Below are positions 13,140 through 24,762 of a DNA stretch of 64,000 nt, piece by piece; the first letter of the stretch is position 1, and each line of letters opens with the position of its first letter. This DNA is from Chaenocephalus aceratus (taxonomy: Eukaryota > Chordata > Actinopteri > Perciformes > Channichthyidae), in NCBI GenBank assembly GCA_023974075.1, contig CM043792.1:9777456-9841455 (forward strand). Direction: 5' to 3'. A program made the position numbers and the translations under genes. The notes under the pieces are model-generated. The model ran no database searches. It saw nothing but the letters and a program-made list of their open reading frames with translations, and was not told the origin of the DNA.

Positions 13140-13495
13140 AAGGGCCATATTATGCTCATTTTCAGATTAATAATTGATTTTGTTCCTCTACCGGGACATG
13201 TCTCCATGCTTTAATGTTCAAAAAGCTCTTTATTTTGCACATACTGCCTGTGCTGCAGCACCTCTTCTCACCCTCTGTCTGAAACCAGAGCCCAGTCTGC
13301 TCTGATTGGTGAGCTGGGCGGCTCTGTTGATATTGGTCAACTTCAAGATATATCATCCCTTAGCCTAACATGTATAATGTAATATAGCGCTGTTCAATAA
13401 AATTGCGAGTGTTACGTAGTGATGTCCCTGTTTTATGGAAGTAAACAAAAGACTACAGTAAAGGCAATTCAGGCAGGGGGGAATCCGAGACGTTT
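13140..13495 (+). mobile_element. hAT-type MITE copy (family M1), 3' truncated
   Basis: It starts with the family end GGGCCATATTATGCTCATTT and carries the diagnostic core GGGACATGTCTCCATGCTTT, GTGCTGCAGCACCTCTT and CTGCTCTGATTGG. It stops after the AGGCAGGGGGG segment and lacks the usual 3' end with AAAAAGCATAATAGGG. Related copies lie at about 16.2, 21.1, 34.0 and 53.2 kb. Confidence 0.7.
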
Positions 13496-16149
13496 TTCAT
13501 TTATGTGGATGGTTCAGTCCCTAAGATCTTTCGAAGCCTTAATCCAGAGTAGATAAGTCAAACTCAACTGGTAAAACAATTGTACAAAATATCAATTTAG
13601 TAGCTTTCGATTACATGACATGATCCAAAGAAGCAAACCAGCTGTCATGGAATTGTTCACGTTTTGTCTTCATCTCCGACTTCTGAAGAACCTCTCGTCC
13701 ACGTTGAAGTTAAAGCTCCAGGACAGTGAAACGAACCCCGTGCTTCAATAAGATCGTTGCCCCTTCCATGGTTTCCAAGGTCAATAATTCACTTTGAACC
13801 CTGAGCTTTTAAGCCAACATTTACAAGACTTTTTGTAAGTGCTCGGAATAATTCAAATTTCCCGTGACAATTAAGCTACTTCTGCTGATGGAGACAATAT
13901 TAAATAATTGGAAGCTCCAGAACAGCTACTGAATCGACCTTGTACACTGCAGTCACCAAGGTCAAGAAAGTGGAACCTCATTTTGTTCCAATGTTTCTAA
14001 AATAAAGGTTATTTTGTATTGCCATTTTCTTTCAATTGTTCATGATACAGACACTGTTTTTTTTAAATGTGTAGACTTAGAAAACAAGTTAGTTTGTATT
14101 GGAAATGGGTTAAAACTAGCGTCAGTGTACTGGCAAAATGTTTACGGAAACACTTTAGGGCTCAACCATTGAACAAGAAATGCATATAAGCGGCTCTTAT
14201 TTGCAAGGTGGTTTTTCATTCCATTGTGGCTTCTTGATTATGTCTGTACGCGTACAGTTTATCTTCAAATGAATGAAGTCAATTGAAAATAATAATATTT
14301 CTGATTTAACATTTTTATTAATTTGACACAACATTACTTGGCCAATTACTTAATGTATCAGAGGGCTTTATATTTTATTACACATATGTATATCTTGAAT
14401 AACAAGAAATAATAAAAAAAAAAAAACTACCATATTAAGAAGAGTGACTGAATGTAAGGCTTTCACTTTTAAACTTTTGTGTTTGTGTGTGCACATGTTC
14501 ATGTGTGTGCGTGTGTTGTGATGGCGGCTGGTTCATCTGTCACAGTTACTAACGCTGGACACTTCACATTTGGAGGTCAGTGAGAGGTAAAGGCTTTACC
14601 CTCTCGATGATTCACAGTGACACTCGGCGCTGTGCTCCGTATCCCTCTGACAGAGGCTAAAGCAATCTATTTTAGACTCGTCCTCAACACCTACATCTAA
14701 ACTGTTGTCCGAAATACCAATTTCCTCATTTCCCCCCAATCAGCCGTCATTGTGTTACTACTTAGGACAGACATGACGTTCTACCCTTCCATTACCAGAT
14801 ATTACCCTGACGTTGTGGATGGACAGAGCAAATGATAGCGCTTTAAAACCTCTCAACCCGTTATTAGGCTCCATTGTTTGCGGCTGATCTGAAATTGGTT
14901 ATATTTGTATGTGGTTTTTCTTGCCTCCAAGAAATGAGTTCAGCTTTAGTCAAGCCTCACTTGCACACCGTATCAACATCATTTGTCATTTCTCTTTCTT
15001 TTGTACAACTCGCTCAATATTAGCAAATTAAATGAGCATTTTTTTCTCTGCCTTTTCATCACAAACTTTTGTGAGAAATTATAGGTTTCTATGCTTGACA
15101 AGACAAAGCAGGACAAATAAATCAATACAAAGCAAATGAAAGCAAATTGAATCTATTAAAGCAAAATTACTAGGAGAGAAATAAAACACAGCCGAACGTA
15201 ACCCACCGAGTCATGGCCGCAGACAATTAATGACAGAGGGAGCAAAAAGGTGCTGGCTCATTAAGCCTGGCCGGCCTGTGCATGCAGACAAGGCCGGCAG
15301 CCAGACCAAAGCACACCAGCACCAACCAGTCTGTGTGCTAAACGGGGGCCCCGCAGGGACGTAGCCTCCACCTGCAGACACCGGAGGCTAAACTCCAGGG
15401 ATGCGTTTTATTTAGCAAAAATGTTGTGCAAAAAAAGTAAAAAAACGGTAAATTATAAAAGATGAGCTTCCCTGCAGCCTCCTCCGTCCCCTCAGCACCT
15501 CCCACGTCCACGCGCCTCCTCCCGTACCTGAGGAATGCTGAGCAGCGGGGGGCCACGGAGGGCCTTCAGATCAGTGTGAGCCAGCGAGGGGCACTCCCGG
15601 GCAGCCATGAGTAATTAGCACTAATTAATGGCAGTGATTAACCGCGCAGGGGAACGTGGGGGCCGGAAGGGAGCAGATTGATAGAGCTGGCCCTCCTAAC
15701 CCATAGAGGCTCCACTGCATCTTAAGCAGGGGGGAGGGGGGTGGGGGTATCAGTGGCTGCCAGCCACATACTACAACTTCCATAAATAAAGATGGAACAT
15801 GTATCGAGCATCCGTAAAGCCATTTCAACAACAGGGAGGTGAGAGCTGATGGCTCTGAAGCTAAAGTCTCCAATCAAAAGGTTGTCAATTCACTTCGGGT
15901 TCAAACAGTGGTCCTTGGGTTGAATCAGGTCCTTAAGTCATTTCAGCACAGCAGTCCTTTGACTGATTCTGAGTGGCTAATTGAAAACTGAATTGACTAA
16001 TTTATCAGATCAATTGTGTGTGTACATTTCAACAGAATAAATGATCGGTTATTGTTACCATGCTATGTGTGCTAACAGCAAGTGGAGAGTAATTAATGGT
16101 TGTCAGTTTAAGCCTTAGAGGACAGATGTTGCTCATTTACAGGTGCCTG
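13496..16149. other. Non-coding stretch, no gene recognised
   Basis: Small frames only. Possible conserved non-coding parts are 14520-14760, 14800-15010 and 15190-15340, judged on balanced composition alone. G and C runs near 15727-15748 are low complexity. Confidence 0.35.
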
Positions 16150-16588
16150 TTTATATGTTGTGACTTTACTGTGATATGTTTACATTATTTAATGTTCAAA
16201 AAGGTGTTTATTCTATTTTATTATTGTATTCCTTATTATTGTTCAGACCTCTTCCCACCCTCTGTCTGAAACCAGAGCCAATCTGCTCTGATTGGTTAGC
16301 TGGCCGGAACTTGTTGTGATTGGTTGACCGCTTAGAGATGTGTCACACCTTTGCCTATAGAGCGCTAGCCAATAGAAGCGTGAGTGTAACATAGTGATGT
16401 CACTATGTTTTTGAAGTAAACAAAGAAGTCCTATGGAGGTGTTTTAGGCAGGGGGGGGGGGTGTTTGGGAGAGGAACTCCCATGGAGGGAACTTTGGGGT
16501 TTTAGAACATGCAGATCATTTACATGCATATAAAACAATATAACATACCACAGGAAAGGGAAAACCCAAAAAGCACAATAGGGCCCCT
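16150..16588 (+). mobile_element. hAT-type MITE copy (family M1), diverged 5' end
   Basis: It shares the family core CCTCTGTCTGAAACCAGAGC, TCTGCTCTGATTGGTTAGCT and CATAGTGATGTCACTATG, and keeps the 3' terminus CACAATAGGGCCCCT. The 5' end is degenerate. It contains a G run near 16451-16460. Confidence 0.7.
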
Positions 16589-17033
16589 CGGTTCTCCACC
16601 TGAGTACTTTCTAAAAACATTCATCAGCAGAAAATAAAAACGACAACATGTATGCTAGTGGTGTTCAGTGTCTGCTGAATGTGTAAATAAGCACCTGTAT
16701 TGTTAATGAACAAAGGTGATAATACATTATGTGAGTATTGTATTTTAGCAGGCTTCTGTTGTCCCTGAATGGCCAAACATTTTGATGAAATAAAGACAGC
16801 TAATACGCCAAAAAAAGGACACAAATGGAACTGAATAGCCTCTCTGTCTCCATTCACATATTCAACAAGTTAAGGCATACCCTCCACATAAAGTCTAAAT
16901 CTAATAAAACCATTGATTCAATAAGGACTTTCATGGCCGGCTGTCCAACTTTATTTACTATGAAAGCTGGGGACAAATAGAGCAATAACATTCAGATGCA
17001 ATTATCACAAACAGCACATAAGAGTAAGTATTT
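16589..17033. other. Non-coding stretch, nothing recognised
   Basis: No coding frame or repeat boundary was identified between the MITE and element A. Confidence 0.3.
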
Positions 17034-17040
17034 CAAATAA

Positions 17041-17604
17041 CAACCCAGTCTCACGGCATTTTGTGTTATAGTCACGACATTTAATCTATTGATTCGTGTT
17101 CACCAACACGATGTCCCCCTTTTTTTCGTGTCACACAGAACGATTTTAAAAGCAATGTATTTCTATTGGTAGTATGTTTTGTCCCTGCACCACGTATTTT
17201 TGTCCATTCGGGTCTTGGAAGACCGGAAGCTGTGTGGTTCATAAAAACATGTTCTTACTCAATATCAAGCCACGATTATTGTTTTTATTTTAAATCGTAT
17301 AATGTCGGACTTTTTTTGTCGTCCGTGAGGAAAATAAATGGGGTTCAGAGCCTCAGGATACTGAAATCTGTATTTTTTAAATCTTTTTTTCCTTCTACTT
17401 TGTTATTCTTTTCTAAATAACACACTGTTATTTACTCACCAATAACACACAATTATCCTTGTTTTTATTTATTTGTTTAATTCTGGTGATACACACCCAC
17501 TGAACTGATTACCCAAGATCCTCAGCTATGGTTGAAGCTCGGTGATTGGATGTTTTATCCGCAATGCACGTTGGGATATGGTGTTAATGCGATATGAAAT
17601 AACT
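17041..17604 (+). repeat. Left inverted arm of element A
   Basis: It matches the reverse complement of 19480-20089 from the outer CAACCCAGTCTCA end to about GGGATATGGTGTTAATGCGAT. Sequence further inward (to 17750) is not mirrored on the right, but its end is shared with element B (GATTGGTTTAAATTGT). Confidence 0.85.
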
Positions 17605-17750
17605 ATCAACATAATTGCGTTGCCAGGCAACAGCTTGGGGTGAAAACAGTATTTCCGGTCTCGAAGTTTGCATAGTAATCTGTAGTACTCATCAACTAAA
17701 AACTTCAGTTTATCCTTGTTAATCACACAACATTGATTGGTTTAAATTGT

Positions 17751-18842
17751 GAGACCTGCACCAGGCTGGGAAGACTGAATCTGCAATAGGTAAGCAGATT
17801 GGTGTGAAGAAATCAACTGTGGGAGCAATTATTAGAAAATGGAAGACATACAAGACCACTGATAATCTCCCTCGATATGGGGCTCCACGCAAGATCTCAC
17901 CCCGTGGGGTCAAAATGATCACAAGAACGGTGAGCAAAAATCCCAGAACCACACGGGGGGACCTAGTCAATGACCTGCAGAGAGCTGGGACCAAAGTAAC
18001 AAAGGCTACCATCAGTAACACACTACGCCGCCAGGGACTCAAATCCTGCAGTGCCAGACGTGTCCCCCTGCTTAAGCCAGTACATGTCCAGGCCCGCCTG
18101 AAGTTTGCTAGAGAGCATTTGGATGATCCAGAAGAGGATTGGGACTATACCTACTGTGAAACATGGGGGTGGAAACATCATGCTTTGGGGCTGTTTTTCT
18201 GCAAAGGGACCAGGACGACTGATCCGTGGAAAGGAAAGAATGAATGGGGCCATGTATCGTGAGATTTTGAGTGACAACCTCCTTCCATCAGCAACGGCAT
18301 TGAAGATTAAACGTGGCTGGGTCTTTCAGCATGACAATGATCCCAAACACACCGACCGGGCAACACAGGAGTGGCTTCGTAAGAAGCATTTCAAGGTCCT
18401 GGAGTGGCCTAGCCAGTCTCCAGATCTCAACCCCATAGAAAATCTTTGAAGGGAGTTGAAAGTCCGTGTTGCCCAGCGACAGCCCCAAAACATCACTGCT
18501 CTAGAGGAGATCTGCATGGAGGAATGGGCCAAAATACCAGCAACAGTGTGTGAAAACCTTGTGAAGACTTGCAGAAAACGTTTGACCTCTGTCATTGCCA
18601 ACACAGGGTATATAACAAAGTATTGAGATGAACTTTTGTTATTGACCAAATACTTATTTTCCACCATAATTTGCAAATAAATTCTTTAAAAATTAGACAA
18701 TGTGATTTTCTGGATTTTTTTTCCTCATTTTATCTCTCATAGTTGAGGTATACCTAGGATGAAAATTACAGGCCTCTATCATCTTTTTAAGTGGGAGAAC
18801 TTGCACAATTGGTGGCTGACTAAATACTTTGTTGCCCCACTG
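17751..18842 (+). mobile_element. Tc1/mariner (Tc1-like) transposon, 5' truncated
   Basis: The right terminus reads, on the other strand, CAGTGGGGCAACAAAGTATT and is followed outward by TA, as expected for Tc1 elements with TA target sites. The left terminal repeat is missing: transposase-coding sequence begins abruptly at 17751, directly against element A sequence. It sits inside element A. Confidence 0.9.
17753..18627 (+). pseudogene. Tc1-like transposase, broken
   Basis: A cut-and-paste transposase of the Tc1 family. The frame opens mid-domain with [20 protein letters not shown], the first helix-turn-helix, and continues through [13 protein letters not shown] and the second DNA-binding part to [18 protein letters not shown] at about 18146. 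An internal deletion of roughly 30 codons follows. It removes the segment with the first catalytic Asp (the usual WSDET motif) and shifts the frame. The second part keeps [18 protein letters not shown], the second Asp in QHDNDPKH and the final Glu in [14 protein letters not shown] at 18448-18450 replaces the Trp codon that normally follows. The frame resumes after it to ITKY and a stop near 18627. Missing N-terminus, deletion, frameshift and nonsense codon make it certainly inactive. Confidence 0.92.
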
Positions 18843-19479
18843 TATGTATAACATCTGAATATGTGTAGTTGTATTCATGTTTTCACATAATTTGACAGGA
18901 TATTGCTATATTATTTCATATGTTTTACTTCTACACATTAATATCTGATTTGTAAAACATCAGAGACGGAAAGGTAAATCCGTCATTTAATGGTAAGCTG
19001 TTGAAATTCTGATTCCATAGATGTGTCTCCCATCACCCAAACCCCCTGACTATTCTTTCAACTCAGTATTCACATTCTTTATTTCAAAGAAAATCAATAA
19101 TATCTTTAAAAACTACAACTCCCTGTCTATCAGCTGTGCACTGCTACCTATCTACCAATTGGATCAAATATAAAAGTCAGCCAAATTAGTGTTGATACTG
19201 CAAGGATACGTATTGTGTGAAGAGAAATTGAAGATGTTGTTTAATTGCTGATATATTTATGATCCACGTCACATATTCAGTTTCGGCGGCATTTCTTCCA
19301 GAAGTCTTCTAATCAGGGCTCTATAAATAAAGAACTACGGCAGATGTGTAATATTTAATGCAGCCGAACCGTGTATTACAATGCCGTTATGTGATGACTT
19401 CCAAAGAGAAAAGCAAGTACCGGTACACTCGGAATAAAGTATTCTTTTTTTTTCTTTTTTATGTTTTCGGATTTTATAT

Positions 19480-20089
19480 CGCATAAACACCATATCCCAA
19501 CGTGCATTGCGGCTAAAACATCCAATCACCGAGCTTCAACCATAGCTGAGGATCTTGGGTAATCAGTTCAGTGGGTGTGTATCGCCTACGTCTGTTTCCG
19601 GTGATTTATTTTTAAATTACGTTCCTGACGGACGGCAAAAAAGCCCGATATTATAGAATTAAACAAATAAATAAAAACAAGGATAATTGTGTGTTATTGT
19701 TGAGTGTTATTTAGAAAAGAATAACAAATTAGAAGGAAAAAAAGATTTAAAAAAATACAGATTTCAGTATTCTGAGGCTCTGAGCCCCATTTATTTTCCA
19801 CACGGACGGCAAAAAAATTCCGACATTATACGATTGAAATAAAAACAATAATCGTGGCTTGATATTAAGTAAGACTTTTTTTATGAACCACACAGCTTCC
19901 GTTCTTCCAAAACCCGACCGGACAAAAAGACGTGGTGCAGGCACGAAACTTACTACAGTACCAATATAAATACATTGCTTTTAAAATTGTTCTGTGTGAC
20001 ACGAAAAAAAGGGGAAAATTGTGTTGGTGAACACAAATCAATAGATTAAATGTTATGACTATAACACGAAATGCTGTGAGACTGGGTTG
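19480..20089 (-). repeat. Right inverted arm of element A
   Basis: Reverse complement of the left arm, ending in ACTGGGTTG before the CAAATAA duplication. Small length differences from the left arm lie in homopolymer runs and near the GACGGACGGCAAAAAA segments. Confidence 0.85.
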
Positions 20090-20096
20090 CAAATAA

Positions 20097-21110
20097 TGCA
20101 TCCAGCCTGAATTGCATCACAGTCAGCTGAGATGGACTCTATAAATAGTCTTTGCTATTTTGATTTGGCTCCAATATAATAAAAACTAGATTAAAGTTTG
20201 AGTCTGTGAGCTTAAGGAAAATCATTTTCCATGCTAAAATTAAAATGTAAATACCTGAAGCAAAGCTCTGCCTCATCTCCATGCTTGCTTTCTTTTAATA
20301 ACAGACACATGCTAGTTTCTCCACATAGCCTGGAAACAAACGACACGATAACTACACCACAGGGCCAGGTTGAGAAGCTATCTGAGGTATTGTGACAATG
20401 CAGGCAGAACGTGTGGCGCTTCATTTTAAACATCAATGACTTTAATTAGTGTCACTCCACAATCACCAATAATAGTGCTGGAAATGCACGAGCCCCGCAT
20501 CTGACAGCGGATCTGCGGCGAGGCAGGGGGCTCTTAACAAGATAAGCCCTGAAATCAGCCAGCCTGAAGGAACATTACCTGAACAAGAGGGCTGATGAAA
20601 ATGACTGTAGTGGCGGCCTGCTTGGAAACAACTGAAGTGTTGTTCACACGTCTTGTGGTGAAACAAGCCAACAACACAAGCAGCACTACAGCGGATAATT
20701 CCCATCACTTGCAGGGCTGAGAAGGAGGGATCATCCCTTTGTATGTAAATGATCCGCCTGAATCTTTGGATCTCTGGCGAAGAAAGGGAGACGATAAAAA
20801 AAGTGTTTGCCTTTTAACAAGGAAACAGATTAAACAGGTGACTCAAATCCTGTCTGAGGAACGAAAATGTCTGCATGGGAATTTGTGGAGTAAACACATG
20901 ATGTTATTCTACTTTTATATCGCCAACAAGTCCAACGAAATAGACAAAATTACCAATATGGCGGTAATGCCTTGTGCTAGCTGGTATAGTTGGAATTGGC
21001 TTGCTACTTCACATCCATTTCATATAGTTAAAACACATTTTGTCCACCTCCCTCAACGTCCATGTGGTCGCTATTGGACAGGACGTAATTTAAGAGGACA
21101 TACAGTAAAA
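20097..21110. other. Non-coding stretch, no gene recognised
   Basis: An open frame at 20739-21152 lacks any recognisable domain and runs into the following MITE, so it is probably fortuitous. The part at 20470-20700 has balanced composition and might be conserved non-coding sequence. Confidence 0.35.
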
Positions 21111-21532
21111 GTGTTTTTTGTTCCTCTACTGGGACATGTCTCCATGCTTTAATGTTCAAAAAGCTCTTTATTTTTCTCATACTGCCTGTGCTGCAGCACC
21201 TCTTTTCACCCTCTGTCTGGAACCAGAGCCCAGTCTGCTCTGATTGATTAGCTGGCCGGCTCTGTTGTGATTGGTCAACTGCTTAGAGATATCCCGCCCC
21301 TTAACAAATTACAATGTTCCGAAGCACGAGCCAATATATGGGCGCTGTTTACATAGTGATGTCACTAGGTTACATAAGAAAAACAAAGGTATCCAATTGT
21401 GTTATTTAGAAGGCAATGATCTACAAAGTTTGGGGGAATTTCAAATGTGTAGACCATTTACATGCACAAAAACCTACAGTATGTAACCCAGTACAGGATA
21501 GGGAAAACCATAAAAAGCATAATGGGGCTTAT
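21111..21532 (+). mobile_element. hAT-type MITE copy (family M1)
   Basis: It contains GGGACATGTCTCCATGCTTT, ACTGCCTGTGCTGCAGCACC and CTGCTCTGATTGATTAGCTG, and ends with AAAAAGCATAATGGGGCTT. No transposase frame is present. Confidence 0.75.
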
Positions 21533-21784
21533 TTAAGTGTCCATACTTGTTTTTATTATGAACAAGTAGATAACAACTGGCCAAACTGTAAGCAATTACT
21601 AATAATGTATGTGATAAAAAAAGATAATTTGAGCTAAAAAAGAAAGAAAGGAAGGGCCTCTTGCTTATCAGTAAAGATGATAATGTAAGAGATGATTATA
21701 ATGAGACATGATAGACTGTAGATAAACCAATGGAAATATATTAGAAAGTGTAGGCCAAAGCTAACATTAGGAATGTAAGGTAGT

Positions 21785-21989
21785 TAATAATAATAATTCC
21801 TTACATTTATTATAGCGCTTTTTCAATGACTCAAAGCGCTTTACATATACACACATTACACATATATCATACATGCAATGGTCAGAAACTGTGGCGCAGT
21901 GGCGGCAGGAGCGGGTTTCGAACTGGAGTTCCCCAGCACTCCCCCTTGATCTGATGATCGGATGCACAGACCACTGCGCCACCCGTCCT
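21785..21989 (-). mobile_element. tRNA-derived SINE with L2-type tail
   Basis: Read on the minus strand, it begins GGACGGGTGGCGCAGTGGTC, which matches a pol III A box. About 50 bases on it has AGTTCGAAACC, which matches a B box. It ends in AAAGCGCTATAATAAATG and an (ATT)n tail at 21785-21797. The tail resembles the 3' end of the LINE at the start of the window, suggesting use of that type of LINE machinery. The head is tRNA-like, but the anticodon arm does not fold into an intact tRNA, so it is not a tRNA gene. Confidence 0.75.
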
Positions 21990-23442
21990 AACAATTGATT
22001 AAATAATATGTCAAAAAAAGTCACTTCCACACATTTAATCCACATCCCACACTACAACTTTGAGAGAGATCTGCTCTGGATCTCAAACCAGTACTTTCCA
22101 ACAGCCCTGTGAAGTTACTAACATTCCAGATTGTGCCTTTTCATGACGCACCTAAGATGTTTTTCCAACGTGGATCGATACTCTTCTTCCCTTCCTTTAA
22201 ACAACAAAAAAGCAGCTTACAGAAATGTACTTTCATTTCCTAAATCTGTTGGTCACTGAAGATTTATCAAATGTTAGGAGATGTGTTGAGGACTATTTTC
22301 AACAGTGTTCCTCAGTGATTTGTTTTTAATCATTTATGGACAACAATGTGGCGCTATTCAGAGGAAAAATACATATTAGCCTTTGTATATAAATGTTGTT
22401 ATTTTCAGTCCTTTTATGCAATTTATTGGCAATAGTGAGAATGCAAATACTCCTTTACATCCTTTAAGGGGATGCAGGGATTTTTGCTTGAATTCAAATG
22501 AATGACCTTTGGTTGAAGCACACTTTTTAATGGCTTCCCCCTCTCGAAGTGCACCTCTCTGTAAGGTTGAGAAAGGGCAGAGTATATACTATATGTGTGT
22601 ATAATGATGAGGTCTATGTGTGTGTTTGTCTTTTGTGGTTTGACTGTGTTTGGTTCTAACAATGCATGACATATTGACTGGTTTCAATTTCCTCCACTCT
22701 GACAGCCCATTTCAACCAACAGTTTGAATAAAGGCGGCCATTGTGCCGAGGCATTACTGTACACATCAACACATCACTTTCAGATCAAAGGTCCCCCACA
22801 ATAAAAGACATTAAGTGAAACCCAGTGTATAATACAAAAGGTGGGAAGCTGTTCCGCATATTAATTAACTACAATCACAACCAAAGTGGCGTAACGTCAT
22901 TTAAACACAATGTAAGTCAAGTCAAGCTGTATGGTGAGAAAAAAGAGATTAAGAAAATATTCAAGCGCAGTGGTGACACTCATTGAATTACATATTGACA
23001 GCTCTGTGTTAGCAAAGAGATGAAAGCAAAATGAGATTTTCAAAAGTGAATATGGGGAATGACAGTATTGCTTTCTCCACATTGTCAAACTTGACAGTGC
23101 TATTACCATCACTATAACTTCAGGTGCTGGCATAAGGTATTCAGTTAGCAGAAATCAGCTACCTCGTTTGAATATTGATTGCATTCTGGGCAAGAGGATG
23201 AGTTATAGCAGTAACATTTAAAAAAGAAGGCAATAAGACTAAATATAAATTGCAATAATTTGGCGAGGGAAGGAAAAGATGAGGATGAATCTCTGAAATG
23301 AAAGTTACTGATACAAACCAATCATTTGATAGTGAGTTTACAAGGTGCAAATATGTGTGGTTTTGAAATGTCCATTTACGGGAAGATTGTGAAATATTTA
23401 ATGTAGAACTAGATATAAATGTTTATTCTAGACCGGCTTAAA
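21990..23442. other. Non-coding stretch, nothing recognised
   Basis: Only small frames; no RNA gene or repeat boundary was identified. Confidence 0.3.
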
Positions 23443-23495
23443 TAGGACCTATTTTTTGGGGGGGGGGGGGTTTCCCCTTACCTGAAGTGTATTAT

Positions 23496-24681
23496 CCTCC
23501 TGGGACCCGAGGAAAAAAAGTGTCTTCCAATTTCATTTTGTTTGTGATTTCCTACCTATTTAGGGTTAAAAAAACATCTTGCAATTTAGACTTTTTATTT
23601 TATTTTAAAATGTTACAGTATATCCACTGTAGAGGACGTCGGGACCATATTAGTTTGAAAAGACAGCCAAAATTAACAGATGGACTATGTAACGTATTAT
23701 GGTTATAGAGTGATATTACTACAATAATACATTCACCTTTATTTAAAACATGAATAATGAATTGATCTGAACATTGCTGTTTATTTGGTCAATACAAAAC
23801 TAGCTTTTCTTTGGTGAATCTTTCCAGATCTTCAAAGACTTTGTAGTCAATGTAGTGGGAAAGTACCTCATTGACTCCAGTCAGCACGGGCTGGAGGGTC
23901 ATCTTGACCAGTTTGATGGATGTGGTCTCCATTTGACCTGCTCACAGAAACAAAGCTTGCATTCCTGAGGCAACTCTCATTTTTCGTGGCTCCACTTAAA
24001 ATAAAAACAACAATAAGACATACGTGCTACTCTTGGCCCACAGGGGGCCATGTCTTTCCAGCTCGTCCCTATCTGTCTCTATGTATCTATCTGTGCGCTC
24101 ATGGAGCCTCCTGCATCGTTCCCCCCCTTCTTCTTGACCCTCTTCTATCCCAGGTGTGAAAGCCTCATCTCTCTCATCATCGGAGAGCTCAAAATCTTAA
24201 TCTCCCTGAACTATCTGGTTCAGAAAATGTCTGCTTCAGTTCCGTCTCCTGCAACAATATTGAGTCATTAAGTCCATGAAGACGGTCCTGACGTCCACGA
24301 GAATGGACATTTATAAAAGGCCTGTTATTTGAAAACTTGAATTATTTAAATGCTTTCAGAACTAATTATATAGTTCCTCACATGTTAATAAACAAGAACA
24401 TATATGATTTTCATGGTAAAAATTACAATTATTCGACAATATTTGACTTCTCCTCCTGCTTCTATAACATTTTGTTTTTGGTATGCCAGCCATTTTGGAT
24501 GAAAAGAAAGAGGAACTTCCCAGCATGCAATTTTAACCAATGACATATCACTGGAAAGACCAGGATGTCCTCTGTACAGCACATCAGGGACTGATAGAGT
24601 AGCTCAAAAGAGTAAAAGGAGATGCATGCTAACAAAATGTCCCCTACAGTGGACATTTTCAATGGGCTGGGTCCCAGGAGG
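23496..24681. mobile_element. DNA transposon with CCTCCTGGGACCC termini
   Basis: The left end reads CCTCCTGGGACCCGAG and the reverse complement of the right end reads CCTCCTGGGACCCAG. The bases GTATTAT stand at both outer flanks (23489-23495 and 24682-24688), a likely 7-bp target duplication, though a shorter TATTA is possible if the termini extend one base. The interior has protein-like fragments on the minus strand but no intact transposase. Superfamily is unassigned; a piggyBac-like CCC start is suggestive, but the flanks are not TTAA. Confidence 0.65.
23793..24217 (-). pseudogene. Possible protein-coding remnant inside the CCTCCTGGGACCC element
   Basis: On the minus strand, bases near 24217-24100 read an acidic stretch (including ELSDDERDEAFTPGIEEGQE) that looks protein-like. 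A separate short frame at about 23930-23793 reads from METTSIKLVKMTLQPV to ERFTKEKLVLY and a stop. Its start is preceded by TTTGTTTCTGTGAGCAG, which resembles a splice acceptor. The two pieces are in different frames. They may be remains of the element's own transposase or of a captured exon. No family was recognised, and either piece could be chance. Confidence 0.25.
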
Positions 24682-24762
24682 GTATTATATATGTTTTTAG
24701 GCATGTAAATGGTCTGCAAAGGCTAAAATATGAACCTGAAAATGAGCATAATAGGGCCCCTT

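Larger units (their letters stand above)
17034..20096. mobile_element. Element A: 3.05-kb DNA element with ~0.6-kb terminal inverted repeats
   Basis: The left arm (17041 to about 17604) and the right arm (about 19480 to 20089) are reverse complements over most of their length, with scattered differences and indels. The termini read CAACCCAGTCTCACGGCATT and, on the other strand, CAACCCAGTCTCACAGCATT. They are flanked by a perfect 7-bp direct repeat CAAATAA at 17034-17040 and 20090-20096. The interior holds a broken Tc1 copy (17751-18842) and a core at about 19110-19450 that recurs, inverted, in element B near 49.2-49.5 kb. No transposase of its own is recognised, so it is probably non-autonomous. 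Superfamily is unassigned. Seven-base duplications with very long inverted repeats do not point clearly to one known group. Confidence 0.85.
23443..24762 (-). mobile_element. M1-type MITE remnant split by a 1.19-kb element
   Basis: The left piece (23443-23495) begins AGGACCTATTTTTTGGGG. The right piece (24682-24762) ends AATGAGCATAATAGGGCCCC after GGCATGTAAATGGTCTGCAAAGG. Together they match the outer parts of the M1-type MITE in reverse orientation. The middle of the MITE is missing or was lost. A different transposon lies between the pieces. Confidence 0.6.

Noticed and set aside
13496..16149. Conserved non-coding enhancers in gene-free stretches
   Set aside because: Only composition suggests them; no alignment is available, so they are mentioned as possibilities and not called.
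21890..21989. Possible minus-strand tRNA gene
   Set aside because: Same reason: tRNA-derived SINE head with a SINE tail.
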